This document shows, one piece after another, positions 7,151-14,012 of a stretch of DNA of 15,632 bases (within the stretch, counting starts at the first letter, position 1; every line of letters starts with the position of its first letter). The notes below the pieces were generated by a model that worked only from the letters and a program-made list of their open reading frames with translations, ran no database searches and had not been told where the DNA came from. The DNA lies in the NCBI GenBank assembly GCA_035477595.1, contig DATIKM010000168.1:1-15632 (forward strand), read 5' to 3'. A program made the position numbers and the translations under genes. Source of the stretch: DATIKM01 sp035477595. GTDB lineage: Bacteria; Armatimonadota; Chthonomonadetes; Chthonomonadales; CAJBBX01.

Positions 7151-8272
7151 TCAGTGTGGCTCGAGGACGAGGTTGTCGCGGTGGATGGCTTCGTCGTAGG
7201 GCTTCTCGCCAAGGACCTCCTCGAAGCGGTCGCTCCGGAGGCCCATCACGCGCCGGAGGTCGTCGGCGCTGTAGTTCGTGAGGCCGCGCGCCACGCGCCG
7301 TCCCTCCGTGTCCCGCACCACCACCAGGTCGCCCGCGCCGAACGCGCCCTCCACGGCGGTGATGCCCGCCGGGAGGAGGCTGGCGCCCCTCTCCCGCAGC
7401 CGCTCCGCCGCGCGCGGGTTCACCACGACCGCCCCGCGCGACCGCGAGCCCGCCACGATCCAGCGCTTGCGCCCCCGCAGGCGGTCGTGCGCCGGCAGGA
7501 AGGCCGTGCCCACCGGCCGGCCCTCCACCACCTCCGCCACAATTCCAGGCCTGCGCCCGTGCGCCACGACCGCGCGAATGCCCGAGCCGCCCGCGATCCG
7601 CGCGGCCTCGATCTTCGTGCGCATGCCGCCCGTGCCGAGCGGGGAGCCGGCCCCCCCCGCGAGTCCCTCGACAGCCGCGTCGATGCCCTGCACCTCGGTG
7701 ACCACCCGGCGGTCCGGGGAGTCGAAGTCGGCGTAGAGACCCTCCACATCGGAGAGCATCAGCAGCAGGTCGGCCTCCACGAGCACCGCAACGCGCGCCG
7801 CGAGCGTGTCGTTGTCGCCGAACCGGATCTCCTCGACTGCCACCGTGTCGTTCTCGTTGATGACCGGCACGGCGCCCAGCTCGAGCAGGGCCATGAGGGT
7901 GTTGCGCGCGTTCAGGAAGCGTCCGCGGTCCGCCAGGTCCTCGCGCGTCAGCAGCACCTGCGCCACCACGAGGCCGCAACGCGCAAACGCGGCCGCGTAG
8001 GCCTGGAGCAGCACCCCCTGTCCGATGGCTGCGGCCGCCTGCTTGAGCGGCATGGGGGCGGCATGGGGGCGCACGGCGGCATACCGATCTCCGAGGGTCT
8101 GGCGGCCGGCGCGAATGGCGCCAGAGGTGACGAGCAACGGCTCCCTACCGGCCGCGCGCTGGGCCGCGATCTGGCGTGCCAGGTCCTCCACGTAGGCGAG
8201 ATCCAGGCGCCCCTCTGCGTCGGCCAGCGTGCTGGTGCCAACCTTCACCACGATGCGGTGGGGCGCGCTCAC
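7151..8272 (-). CDS. proB: Glutamate 5-kinase (ProB) with C-terminal PUA domain
   Basis: The enzyme phosphorylates L-glutamate with ATP to gamma-glutamyl phosphate, the first step of proline synthesis. The 373-residue length fits the two-domain form. The amino acid kinase domain shows VVKVGTSTL (8-16), VTSGAIRAGR (48-57), INENDTVAV (138-146), FGDNDTLAARVA (151-162) and GTGGMRTKIEAA (213-224). The PUA domain covers about 275-370 and ends with the typical YDEAIHRDNLVL. The GTG start at 8272 overlaps the obg stop by four bases (GTGA), implying translational coupling; AAGG lies eight bases upstream. ProA, the next enzyme of the pathway, is not in the window. Regulation probably comes from the rplU promoter together with obg. 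The feedback-inhibition state by proline cannot be judged from sequence. Confidence 0.96.
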   Translation of the reverse strand: MSAPHRIVVKVGTSTLADAEGRLDLAYVEDLARQIAAQRAAGREPLLVTSGAIRAGRQTLGDRYAAVRPHAAPMPLKQAAAAIGQGVLLQAYAAAFARCGLVVAQVLLTREDLADRGRFLNARNTLMALLELGAVPVINENDTVAVEEIRFGDNDTLAARVAVLVEADLLLMLSDVEGLYADFDSPDRRVVTEVQGIDAAVEGLAGGAGSPLGTGGMRTKIEAARIAGGSGIRAVVAHGRRPGIVAEVVEGRPVGTAFLPAHDRLRGRKRWIVAGSRSRGAVVVNPRAAERLRERGASLLPAGITAVEGAFGAGDLVVVRDTEGRRVARGLTNYSADDLRRVMGLRSDRFEEVLGEKPYDEAIHRDNLVLEPH

Positions 8273-9597
8273 TTGCGCCGCCTTGCGGATCGGCGCTCCC
8301 ACTCCGCGTCGTCTTCGGCGTAGTCGAACTCCTCTGGGCCGATGCGAACCGTATCGCCGTCCTGCGCTCCCAGGTCGCGCAGCTTGCGGTAGACGCCGGC
8401 GCGCTCGAGGGTCCGCTGCAGCCTGCGCACGCCGTGCTCGTTGTTCAGGTCGGTCATCGCCACGAGCCTCTCGAAGCCCTTGCCCTCAACCTCCCACCGG
8501 TTCGGCCCGGCGGCGCGGACCTCGAAGTGGCGCACATCCTCACGCGTCTCGGCCACGATGTGCACCACATTCTGCGCCAGCAGCGGCGCCCCCGAGATCC
8601 GCGCCTCCTCCACGATGCCCCACAGGTGGTACACGAGAGGCTCCAGCCCGGCGTGGGTCGCGGCCGAGATGCGGAACACGCGCAGGCCCTCGATCTCCAG
8701 GACCGCCTGCAGCGGGTCGAGAACCGAGGGCTGCGGCACGAGGTCCACCTTGTTGAGCGCCACGACCTGCGGGAGCGCCGCGAGGCGCTCGTCGTAGAGC
8801 GCCAGCTCGCGGTTCAGCGCGCGCCAGTCCTCCAGCGGGTCGCGGCCGGTCATCCCGCCCACGTCGAGGACGTGCACGAGAACGCGCGTGCGCTCCACGT
8901 GGCGCAGGAACTGGTGGCCGAGGCCGGCGCCCGTGTGCGCTCCCTTGATGAGGCCGGGCAGGTCGGCCATGACGAACGAGCGGCCCTCGCCCACGTAGAC
9001 GACGCCCAGGTTCGGCACGATCGTCGTGAAGGGGTAGTCGGCGATCTTCGGGCGCGCGGCGGAGACGGCGGCGATGAGCGTGCTCTTGCCGACGCTCGGG
9101 AAGCCCACCAGTCCGACATCGGCGAGCAGTTTCAGCTCCAGCCGCACGCGCCGGCTCTCGCCGGGCTCGCCCATTTCGGCGTGCTTGGGCGCCTGCTGCA
9201 CGGCGGTGGCAAAGCGATGATTGCCCCGGCCGCCGACGCCGCCGCGCGCGATGACGGTGCGCTGTCCCGGTGCGGTCAGGTCGGCGAGGGTAGAGCCGTC
9301 CGCCTCGTCGCAGGCCACAGTGCCCGGCGGCACCTTCAGCACGAGGTCGGGCGCGTCGGCGCCGCGCATATCCTTGGCGGCGCCGTTCCCGCCGTTGGCG
9401 GCCGTGTAGCTCCGCTTGTAGCGGTAGTCGAGCAGCGTCGAGAGGCGTTCGTCCACCTCGAGGACGACGCTGCCGCCATGGCCGCCGTCGCCGCCGTTCG
9501 GCCCCCCGTGGGGAACGTACTTCTCGCGCCGGAAGGTGGCGGCGCCGTTGCCGCCGCGACCGGCCTGCACCTCGATCTGGACCTGGTCCACGAACAT
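8269..9597 (-). CDS. obg: Ribosome-associated GTPase Obg/CgtA
   Basis: This is a 442-residue Obg GTPase that acts in 50S subunit maturation and stress signalling. The N-terminal Gly-rich Obg domain (1-158) carries GRGGNGAATFRREKYVPHGG and GGDGGHGG. The G domain holds G1 GFPSVGKS (165-172), the switch I region TTIVPNLG (191-198), G3 DLPG (212-215), G4 NKVD (282-285) and G5 SAA (311-313). The C-terminal OCT domain spans about 350-427 (TDLNNEHGVRRLQRTLERAGV), followed by a short acidic then basic tail. ATG 9597 has GAGGAG about nine bases upstream. It sits between rpmA and proB in the common rplU-rpmA-obg arrangement, and its stop overlaps the proB start. Confidence 0.98.
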   Translation of the reverse strand: MFVDQVQIEVQAGRGGNGAATFRREKYVPHGGPNGGDGGHGGSVVLEVDERLSTLLDYRYKRSYTAANGGNGAAKDMRGADAPDLVLKVPPGTVACDEADGSTLADLTAPGQRTVIARGGVGGRGNHRFATAVQQAPKHAEMGEPGESRRVRLELKLLADVGLVGFPSVGKSTLIAAVSAARPKIADYPFTTIVPNLGVVYVGEGRSFVMADLPGLIKGAHTGAGLGHQFLRHVERTRVLVHVLDVGGMTGRDPLEDWRALNRELALYDERLAALPQVVALNKVDLVPQPSVLDPLQAVLEIEGLRVFRISAATHAGLEPLVYHLWGIVEEARISGAPLLAQNVVHIVAETREDVRHFEVRAAGPNRWEVEGKGFERLVAMTDLNNEHGVRRLQRTLERAGVYRKLRDLGAQDGDTVRIGPEEFDYAEDDAEWERRSARRRK

Positions 9598-9633
9598 GCG
9601 GGCGGGCTCCTCGCGTGAGCGGCCAAGACGCGC

Positions 9634-9666
9634 GCGGCCCGACGCCGGAGTGGGGCGTCGGGCCGC
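9634..9666 (-). promoter_or_regulatory. 13-bp-stem hairpin between rpmA and obg
   Basis: A perfect 13-base inverted repeat (9634-9646 and 9654-9666) with a 7-base loop lies in the 126-base gap between the rpmA stop and the obg start. A smaller stem (9684-9689 with 9694-9699) lies upstream of it in the transcript. No U-run follows the large stem on the minus strand, so it is more likely an mRNA-stability, processing or partial attenuation element than a full terminator. It would let the ribosomal protein genes be expressed above obg-proB. Function is inferred. Confidence 0.6.
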
Positions 9667-9723
9667 TGGCGATGACTGGTTCCTCCGCCCGAGGGCGGAC
9701 TGGCTAACGGCCTCGACCGTGCG

Positions 9724-10311
9724 TCAGGGCGCCTCGTCCGCCTTCTTGGGCGCGCGCGTGCGCTTGGGCTTCGGCGCCGCCTCGGTCGCTTCGGCGGGCG
9801 CCGCCTCGGTCGCTTCGACGGTGGCCCCCTCGGCGGAGGCCTCGACGGCCTTACGGGGCGCCCGTGCGCGCTTGGGCTTCGGCGCCTCATCAGGCGTCTC
9901 AGCGGCAGGCGTCTCGGCAGCCGGCTCCGGCGGAGCGACAGCGACGGGCGCGGCGACCGCTACTGGCGCGGGCTCTGCGATCGCTACTGGCTCGGGCTCG
10001 GCGACAGCGAGCGGAGTCGCCATCTCCATGACCTCGGCAGGCGCGAGTGTCTCGGCCACGACCTCCGGATAGACGCTGATGCGGCGGCGGACCTTGGGGC
10101 CCTCGAACTTCACCGTGCCCGCGACGAGCGCGAACAGGGTGTGGTCGCGGCCGACGCCCACGTTCTTGCCCGGGTGGAACCGCGTGCCGCGCTGGCGGAC
10201 GAGCACGGCGCCGCAGAGCACGGCGTGCCCCGCGAACTCCTTCACGCCCAGCCGCTTGGGGTTGCTGTCGCGCCCGTTGCGCGAGCTTCCAACGCCCTTC
10301 TTATGTGCCAT
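9724..10311 (-). CDS. rpmA: 50S ribosomal protein L27 with long low-complexity C-terminal extension
   Basis: Residues 1-84 are a standard L27: MAHKKGVGSSRNGRDSNPKR, then HPGKNVGVGRDHTLFALVAG and VKFEGPKVRRRISVY. L27 lies near the peptidyl-transferase centre of the 50S subunit. The protein is 195 residues, more than twice the usual length of about 85. Residues 85-195 are Ala/Pro/Glu/Val-rich and contain two near-identical basic motifs, APKPKRARAPRKA (143-155) and APKPKRTRAPKKA (179-191). The start at ATG 10311 has GGAGGT six bases upstream. The N-terminus has no extra leader of the Firmicutes cleaved type, and no Prp protease gene lies between rplU and rpmA, which is consistent. The frame is continuous with no sign of a frameshift, so the extension appears genuine. 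Confidence 0.96.
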   Translation of the reverse strand: MAHKKGVGSSRNGRDSNPKRLGVKEFAGHAVLCGAVLVRQRGTRFHPGKNVGVGRDHTLFALVAGTVKFEGPKVRRRISVYPEVVAETLAPAEVMEMATPLAVAEPEPVAIAEPAPVAVAAPVAVAPPEPAAETPAAETPDEAPKPKRARAPRKAVEASAEGATVEATEAAPAEATEAAPKPKRTRAPKKADEAP

Positions 10312-10387
10312 GGGGAGACCTCCGATCGCGGCTGCGCCAGGCCATCTGTCGCTCGCGTCGAGCGTGCCCGGGGCAGCCCTGCGGGCG

Positions 10388-10702
10388 TCAGGGCGCCTGG
10401 ATGCTCTCAACCTGCAGCCGCGTATGCCACTGCCGGTGGCCATAGCGGCGCTGGATGTTCTTGGTGGGCTTGTAGGTGAGGCCGCGTATCTTGCGGCCCT
10501 TCGAGGTTTCGATGACACGCACCGTCACCGTGGCGCCCGCCACGGTTGGCGTGCCGATCCTCACCTGGTCGCCATCGGCCACGAGCAGCACCTCATCGAG
10601 GCTCACGGTCGCGCCGGGCTCGGCGTCAAGCTTCTCCACCAGAAAAATGGTCTTCTCGGCGACACGGTACTGCTTGCCGCCGGTGCGAACTATTGCATAC
10701 AC
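10388..10702 (-). CDS. rplU: 50S ribosomal protein L21
   Basis: The 104-residue product is of normal L21 length. It begins VYAIVRTGGKQYRV and contains the hallmark C-terminal region KGRKIRGLTYKPTKN followed by RRYGHRQWHT. The start is a GTG at 10702, chosen because the family begins at this point (M-YAIV-TGGKQY) and GGAGG lies ten bases upstream. The gene is the first of the rplU-rpmA-obg-proB transcript, about 150 bases downstream of a consensus promoter, and is separated from rpmA by 76 bases. Confidence 0.97.
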   Translation of the reverse strand: MYAIVRTGGKQYRVAEKTIFLVEKLDAEPGATVSLDEVLLVADGDQVRIGTPTVAGATVTVRVIETSKGRKIRGLTYKPTKNIQRRYGHRQWHTRLQVESIQAP

Positions 10703-10710
10703 TTCCGCGC

Positions 10711-10719
10711 ACCCTCCTT
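10711..10719 (-). promoter_or_regulatory. Shine-Dalgarno fixing the GTG start of rplU
   Basis: On the minus strand the sequence reads AAGGAGGGT, with GGAGG ten bases before GTG 10702. It supports the GTG over in-frame codons further upstream, which would add residues unlike the L21 family. Confidence 0.7.
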
Positions 10720-10756
10720 GCGCCACGGGGCGCCGGGCTGCCTTCACAACAAGGAC

Positions 10757-10781
10757 GCTCCCTGCGATGCCCCCAGGGAGC
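10757..10781 (-). promoter_or_regulatory. Hairpin in the rplU leader
   Basis: An 8-base inverted repeat (10757-10764 with 10774-10781, 9-base loop) falls in the 5' leader between the predicted transcription start (near 10855) and rplU. Leaders that bind L21 to autoregulate this operon are known in some bacteria, so this could belong to such an element. I cannot match it to a defined leader family by eye. No poly-U follows, so it is not an obvious terminator. Confidence 0.45.
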
Positions 10782-10861
10782 GCCCGGTCAAGTCCCTCGT
10801 GCGGCGGAACACTCGACGGACGGAGACGGTCCGCAGAGAACTCTCACCGCCACGGCCAACC

Positions 10862-10890
10862 ATTATATCACGCGGCGGGCGCCTTGTCAA
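10862..10890 (-). promoter_or_regulatory. Consensus sigma70-type promoter for rplU-rpmA-obg-proB
   Basis: On the minus strand a TTGACA (-35, 10885-10890) is followed after exactly 17 bases by TATAAT (-10, 10862-10867). Both hexamers are perfect consensus in otherwise GC-rich sequence. It lies 35 bases past the rng stop and points at rplU, predicting a start near 10855 and a leader of about 150 bases. It shows the ribosomal protein genes can be transcribed independently of rng. Confidence 0.92.
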
Positions 10891-10925
10891 ACGAGGGCGG
10901 CCTGGTCCGGTTCATCGGCGAGGCG

Positions 10926-12794
10926 TCACTGCGCCGGGCTGCCGGCCGCCGCCCCCACTATGTGCGCGACCCCGTAGGACCGGTACGCCTGCTGCACCTT
11001 CACCCGAACCGTCTGTCCCGCCAGCTTGCGGCCGTTGTCCAGTGTCAGCAGGTAGCCGTGCACCCAGCCGACTGCGGCGGCCTCGGGGTGAACGGCCGAA
11101 CGCGCGACCCTGCACTCGACGATCTGCGCGCGGCGCACGGCGCCGAAGCGCCGGTCGAGGTCGGCCAGATCTCCGCCGGTGATCTCAAACTTCTCGGGGT
11201 GCATCTCGGATGAGGCGCGCACGTAGACCGCACGGCGCAGGCGGCCCTCGATCCGCTCGATGGTCTCGCCATCGGGTCCCACGAGTACCTCGGCGACATC
11301 GGGGTGGCACTGGACGAGTATCGCCTCGCGGTTATGCTTCCCGTTCGCGATCGCGCGCGCCAGCTCTCGCTCCACCGTGATGCTGAGCGTATCGGACGAC
11401 GGCAACTTGCCGCGCCCGCCGCAGCTCTGGCAGGGCTCGGTGAGGAAGTCGGCGATGGTCTCGGCGGTGCGCTTCCGGGTCATCTCGACCAGCCCGAGCG
11501 GGCTGATGGTGGATATCTTCGTGCGCGCCCGGTCCTTCTTCAGCGCGGCCTCCAGCACGCGGACAACCTGCTGCTTATCTCGCGCGTGCGACATGTCGAT
11601 GAAGTCGATGACGATGATGCCGCCGATGTCGCGCAGGCGGAGCTGCCGCGCGATCTCGTTCGCAGCGTCGATGTTCGTCTTCACGATCGTCTCGGAGAGG
11701 CTGGCGCCCCCCGTGAACTTGCCGGTGTTGACGTCGATCACCGTAAGGGCCTCGGTGTCGTCGATCACCAGGTACCCGCCGGACCGCAGCCACACCTTGC
11801 GCCGCAGGCTGCGCTCGATCTCCGCTTCCACGCTGAAGTGGTCGAAGATGGGCGCTTCGCCTGAGTAGAGCTGGATGCGGCCGCGCAGCTTCGGCGAGAT
11901 GACGTCGAGCAGCTCGTTCGCCTTCTCGTATTCCTCCGGGTCGTCGATGATAAGGCGCGCCACGTCGGAGCCGAACACGTCGCGGATCGTCTTGTAGACG
12001 AGCGTGAGGTCGCGGTGGATGAGTGTGGGCCCGCGCGACTTGCGGTAGCCGTCGACGGCCTGCTTCCAGAGCTTGAGGAGGAAGTCGAGGTCCGCGCCCA
12101 GCTCGTGCTCGGTCTTGTCCTCCGCCTCGGTGCGGATGATGAGGCCGAAGCCGTCGGGCAGGAGCGAGTCGCCGATGCGGCGCAGCCGGTCGCGCTCCTT
12201 GGCGTCCTCGATCTTGCGCGAGACGCCGACGTTGTCGGCCTCCGGCATCAGGACCAGGTAGCGCCCCGGCAGCGAGATGCGCGTCGAGACGCGGGCGCCC
12301 TTCGAGCCGCGCGGCCCCTTGATCACCTGGACGAGCAGCTCCTGCCCCACGCGCAGCACATCGGTGATCTTCTGCCGGCGGAGCGCGGAACGTCGTATGG
12401 AGCGCCGGGGCTGGGGGCGCCCCTTGCGGGCGCGCGGCCCTTCGTGCGCGTCCGGCTCGTCGGAGTCGACGTCCTCGTCGCCCTCCTCGTCGTCGACTTC
12501 GTACTCGTCCTCGGTCTCGTCGTCGGTGTCGGCGTCCGGCCCCGACGCGGACGAGCCCGATCCGCCCTCGGCGGTGGGCAGAACGTCCCCCACATACAGG
12601 AACGCGTTCCGACTCAGGCCGATGTCCACGAACGCTGCGTCCATGCCGGGCAGAACGTTCTCGACACGAGCCTTGTACAGGCTCCCTACGACCCTCTCCT
12701 CGCGCTCGATCTCGAGCTCCACGAGGCGTGAGTCCTCCATGATCGCGATGCGCGTCTCACGGGGCCCCACGTTTACCAGGATCTCCTTGGCCAA
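10926..12794 (-). CDS. rng: Ribonuclease G/E family endoribonuclease with interrupted S1 domain
   Basis: The 622-residue protein belongs to the RNase E/G family, single-strand endoribonucleases for rRNA processing and mRNA decay. The order is: N-terminus AKEILVNVGPRETRIAI; S1 domain (about 38-175) containing VLPGMDAAFVDIG; the RNase H-like and DNase I-like catalytic core with metal-binding VIDVNTG (D354) and VIDFIDM (D397, D400); Zn-link C455-x2-C458 (CQSCGGRG); and a C-terminal beta-rich segment (555-615) that resembles a TRAM-type RNA-binding domain. Residues about 75-142 are inserted into the S1 domain: an Asp/Glu tract (87-118) then an Arg-rich tract (121-141). The start is TTG 12794, supported by AAGGAGGT nine bases upstream and by family alignment. 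There is no long RNase E-type degradosome scaffold. It follows the DUF2344 gene by 177 bases. Confidence 0.95.
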   Translation of the reverse strand: MAKEILVNVGPRETRIAIMEDSRLVELEIEREERVVGSLYKARVENVLPGMDAAFVDIGLSRNAFLYVGDVLPTAEGGSGSSASGPDADTDDETEDEYEVDDEEGDEDVDSDEPDAHEGPRARKGRPQPRRSIRRSALRRQKITDVLRVGQELLVQVIKGPRGSKGARVSTRISLPGRYLVLMPEADNVGVSRKIEDAKERDRLRRIGDSLLPDGFGLIIRTEAEDKTEHELGADLDFLLKLWKQAVDGYRKSRGPTLIHRDLTLVYKTIRDVFGSDVARLIIDDPEEYEKANELLDVISPKLRGRIQLYSGEAPIFDHFSVEAEIERSLRRKVWLRSGGYLVIDDTEALTVIDVNTGKFTGGASLSETIVKTNIDAANEIARQLRLRDIGGIIVIDFIDMSHARDKQQVVRVLEAALKKDRARTKISTISPLGLVEMTRKRTAETIADFLTEPCQSCGGRGKLPSSDTLSITVERELARAIANGKHNREAILVQCHPDVAEVLVGPDGETIERIEGRLRRAVYVRASSEMHPEKFEITGGDLADLDRRFGAVRRAQIVECRVARSAVHPEAAAVGWVHGYLLTLDNGRKLAGQTVRVKVQQAYRSYGVAHIVGAAAGSPAQ

Positions 12795-12803
12795 CGGTGG
12801 ACC

Positions 12804-12811
12804 ACCTCCTT
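12804..12811 (-). promoter_or_regulatory. Near-perfect Shine-Dalgarno fixing the TTG start of rng
   Basis: AAGGAGGT lies nine bases before TTG 12794 on the minus strand. It decides in favour of the TTG, since the next in-frame ATG would remove the conserved N-terminal strand of the RNase G/E fold. Confidence 0.8.
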
Positions 12812-12942
12812 CGCTTCGGGGAGCGCCGCGTCCACCCGCCGTTGCGCGCGCGCCGGACGGGGTCGCGGAGCATCCCCCGGCGCTGCTGCGCGCGTTCGCG
12901 GCACGGCCCTCTCCCAGGCCAACGATGTCAAAGTGCAGCCAT

Positions 12943-12970
12943 GCGCAAGCCGCCCGCGGGCGGCTTGCGC
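12943..12970 (-). promoter_or_regulatory. Perfect 28-bp palindrome just after the DUF2344 stop codon
   Basis: The two 14-base arms (12943-12956 and 12957-12970) are exact reverse complements. The palindrome begins one base past the stop codon of the DUF2344 gene. In RNA it would form a very stable stem. The minus strand downstream of it lacks a U-tract, so it may be a Rho-independent-like pause, a 3'-end stabiliser or a processing site between DUF2344 and rng rather than a classic terminator. Confidence 0.6.
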
Positions 12971-12971
12971 G

Positions 12972-13667
12972 TCAGGACTCGCTCGGCTGGGCGCGGATCG
13001 GCGCTTCGCCAGCGCTCTCCTGCGTGACCAGGGCGACGCGGTGGGCCCGGCGCATCATCAACCCCGGCGCGCGCTCCGCCAGCAGATCGATTACCTCGGA
13101 CGGACGGGTGGCGCCCTCCTGTAGGAGCGCCAGACGCATGAACGCCTCGACGCGCCCGGCGCCCGCCGGCGCCACCTCAAGCGCGCCGATCCAGGGGCGC
13201 AGGTCGACGTCAACCACCTGGCCTTTGCGCTGGCGCCGGTAAGGGGCGGAAGGAGCGGCCATCACGCTCCGGGCCGCGCCGACAGCGTCCTCGACCGGGG
13301 AGGGGAAATCGCACACCACGCGGAAGTCGGACCAGATGCAGGAGCGCGCGCGCCTGCGGGCCTCCACCACATCGACACATTCGGCGTCGACCAGCCGAAC
13401 ACCTCCCGGCAGGACGGCATTCAGCGCCTCGAGCACCGCTCCTGCGTCGGCCGGTTGGGCCATCTGCAGGAAGGCGGGCTCGCGGCTGCCCGTCACGCCC
13501 ACGCCGAGAGCCGACACGAAGGCGATGCGGATGCGCGGGTTGAAACCTTCGGAGTAAGCTACGGGGAGATGCGCGCGGCGGATCGCCCGCTCGAACACCC
13601 GCAGGATGTCGAGGTGGCCGAGCCACCGCGCGCCTTCACCCTTCTCGAACTCGAACCAGACAGCCAT
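12972..13667 (-). CDS. DUF2344 / TIGR03936 'radical SAM-linked' protein
   Basis: This 231-residue protein matches the family that usually follows, or is fused to, a TIGR03960-type radical SAM protein and precedes rng. Recognisable features are WFEFEKGEGARWLGHLDILR near the N-terminus, FERAIRRAHLPVAYSEGFNPRIRI (30-53) and the following SALGVGV. A second, less conserved half contains DVDLRPWI. The molecular function is not established to my knowledge; its position suggests a link to RNA or ribosome maintenance. ATG 13667 is used, with GGAG close upstream; GTG 13682 is an alternative adding five residues. No TIGR03960 partner lies immediately upstream: the next gene on this strand is a small YHS-like protein 63 bases away. 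The family call is confident, the start is not. Confidence 0.88.
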   Translation of the reverse strand: MAVWFEFEKGEGARWLGHLDILRVFERAIRRAHLPVAYSEGFNPRIRIAFVSALGVGVTGSREPAFLQMAQPADAGAVLEALNAVLPGGVRLVDAECVDVVEARRRARSCIWSDFRVVCDFPSPVEDAVGAARSVMAAPSAPYRRQRKGQVVDVDLRPWIGALEVAPAGAGRVEAFMRLALLQEGATRPSEVIDLLAERAPGLMMRRAHRVALVTQESAGEAPIRAQPSES

Positions 13668-13730
13668 CCGCTCCACCAGCACCCATAGGCCGATCGCCCG
13701 GGCGCGGGAGCGTGGGCCGCCCGGTACCGA

Positions 13731-14012
13731 TCAGCCCCTCTTGCCGCCTCTCTGCCTCTGAAGGGCCTGCGCGATCCTGGACTGCTTCTGAGCGACCGAG
13801 AGCCGGTCGAACGACGGCTTGCAGCCGGGGCAGCAGAAGTGAACGCGGAACCTGCCCACGGTCGACGTGGGGCCGGACAGGTTCGTGACCTTGCTGCCCT
13901 TCATCGGACAGACCTTGACGACCGTCACCCTGCCGGCCTCCTTCGGCCTGGCATGGACCGCTCCGGCAAGGAACACGCCGGCAGCCGCCAGCGCGAGCGT
14001 CATCTTCAGCAT
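13731..14012 (-). CDS. Small secreted YHS-like Cys-rich (putative metal-binding) protein
   Basis: The 93-residue product starts MLKMTLALAAAGVFLAGAVHA, a classic signal peptide with cleavage likely after residue 21. The mature part has CPMKGSKVTN (C35) and HFCCPGCKPSF (C60, C61, C64). The CPxxG...FCCPGCKxxF arrangement is like YHS and related heavy-metal-binding modules, so export and binding of a metal such as copper is plausible. That is inference from motif shape. The C-terminus is basic (QRQRGGKRG). ATG 14012 has GGAGG five bases upstream. The next genes on this strand are DUF2344 and rng, and a radical SAM/SPASM gene lies divergently; neither indicates a specific partner. Confidence 0.8.
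   Translation of the reverse strand: MLKMTLALAAAGVFLAGAVHARPKEAGRVTVVKVCPMKGSKVTNLSGPTSTVGRFRVHFCCPGCKPSFDRLSVAQKQSRIAQALQRQRGGKRG

Noticed and set aside
7070..8323. Long open frames on the plus strand opposite proB, and similar ones opposite GH42 and obg
   Set aside because: They are a by-product of high-GC third-position bias opposite clearly recognised genes. The translations are His/Arg/Ala-rich and match no family.
12903..12931. A TTGACA-like -35 box on the minus strand (12926-12931) upstream of rng
   Set aside because: At 17 bases the -10 position reads GGCCGT, with no TATAAT-like hexamer at neighbouring spacings, so a promoter is not supported.
13731..14012. The small Cys protein as a RiPP precursor for the SPASM enzyme
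   Set aside because: It has a Sec-type signal peptide and a YHS-like CPxxG...CCPGC pattern rather than a leader-core layout, and no export or protease genes accompany it.
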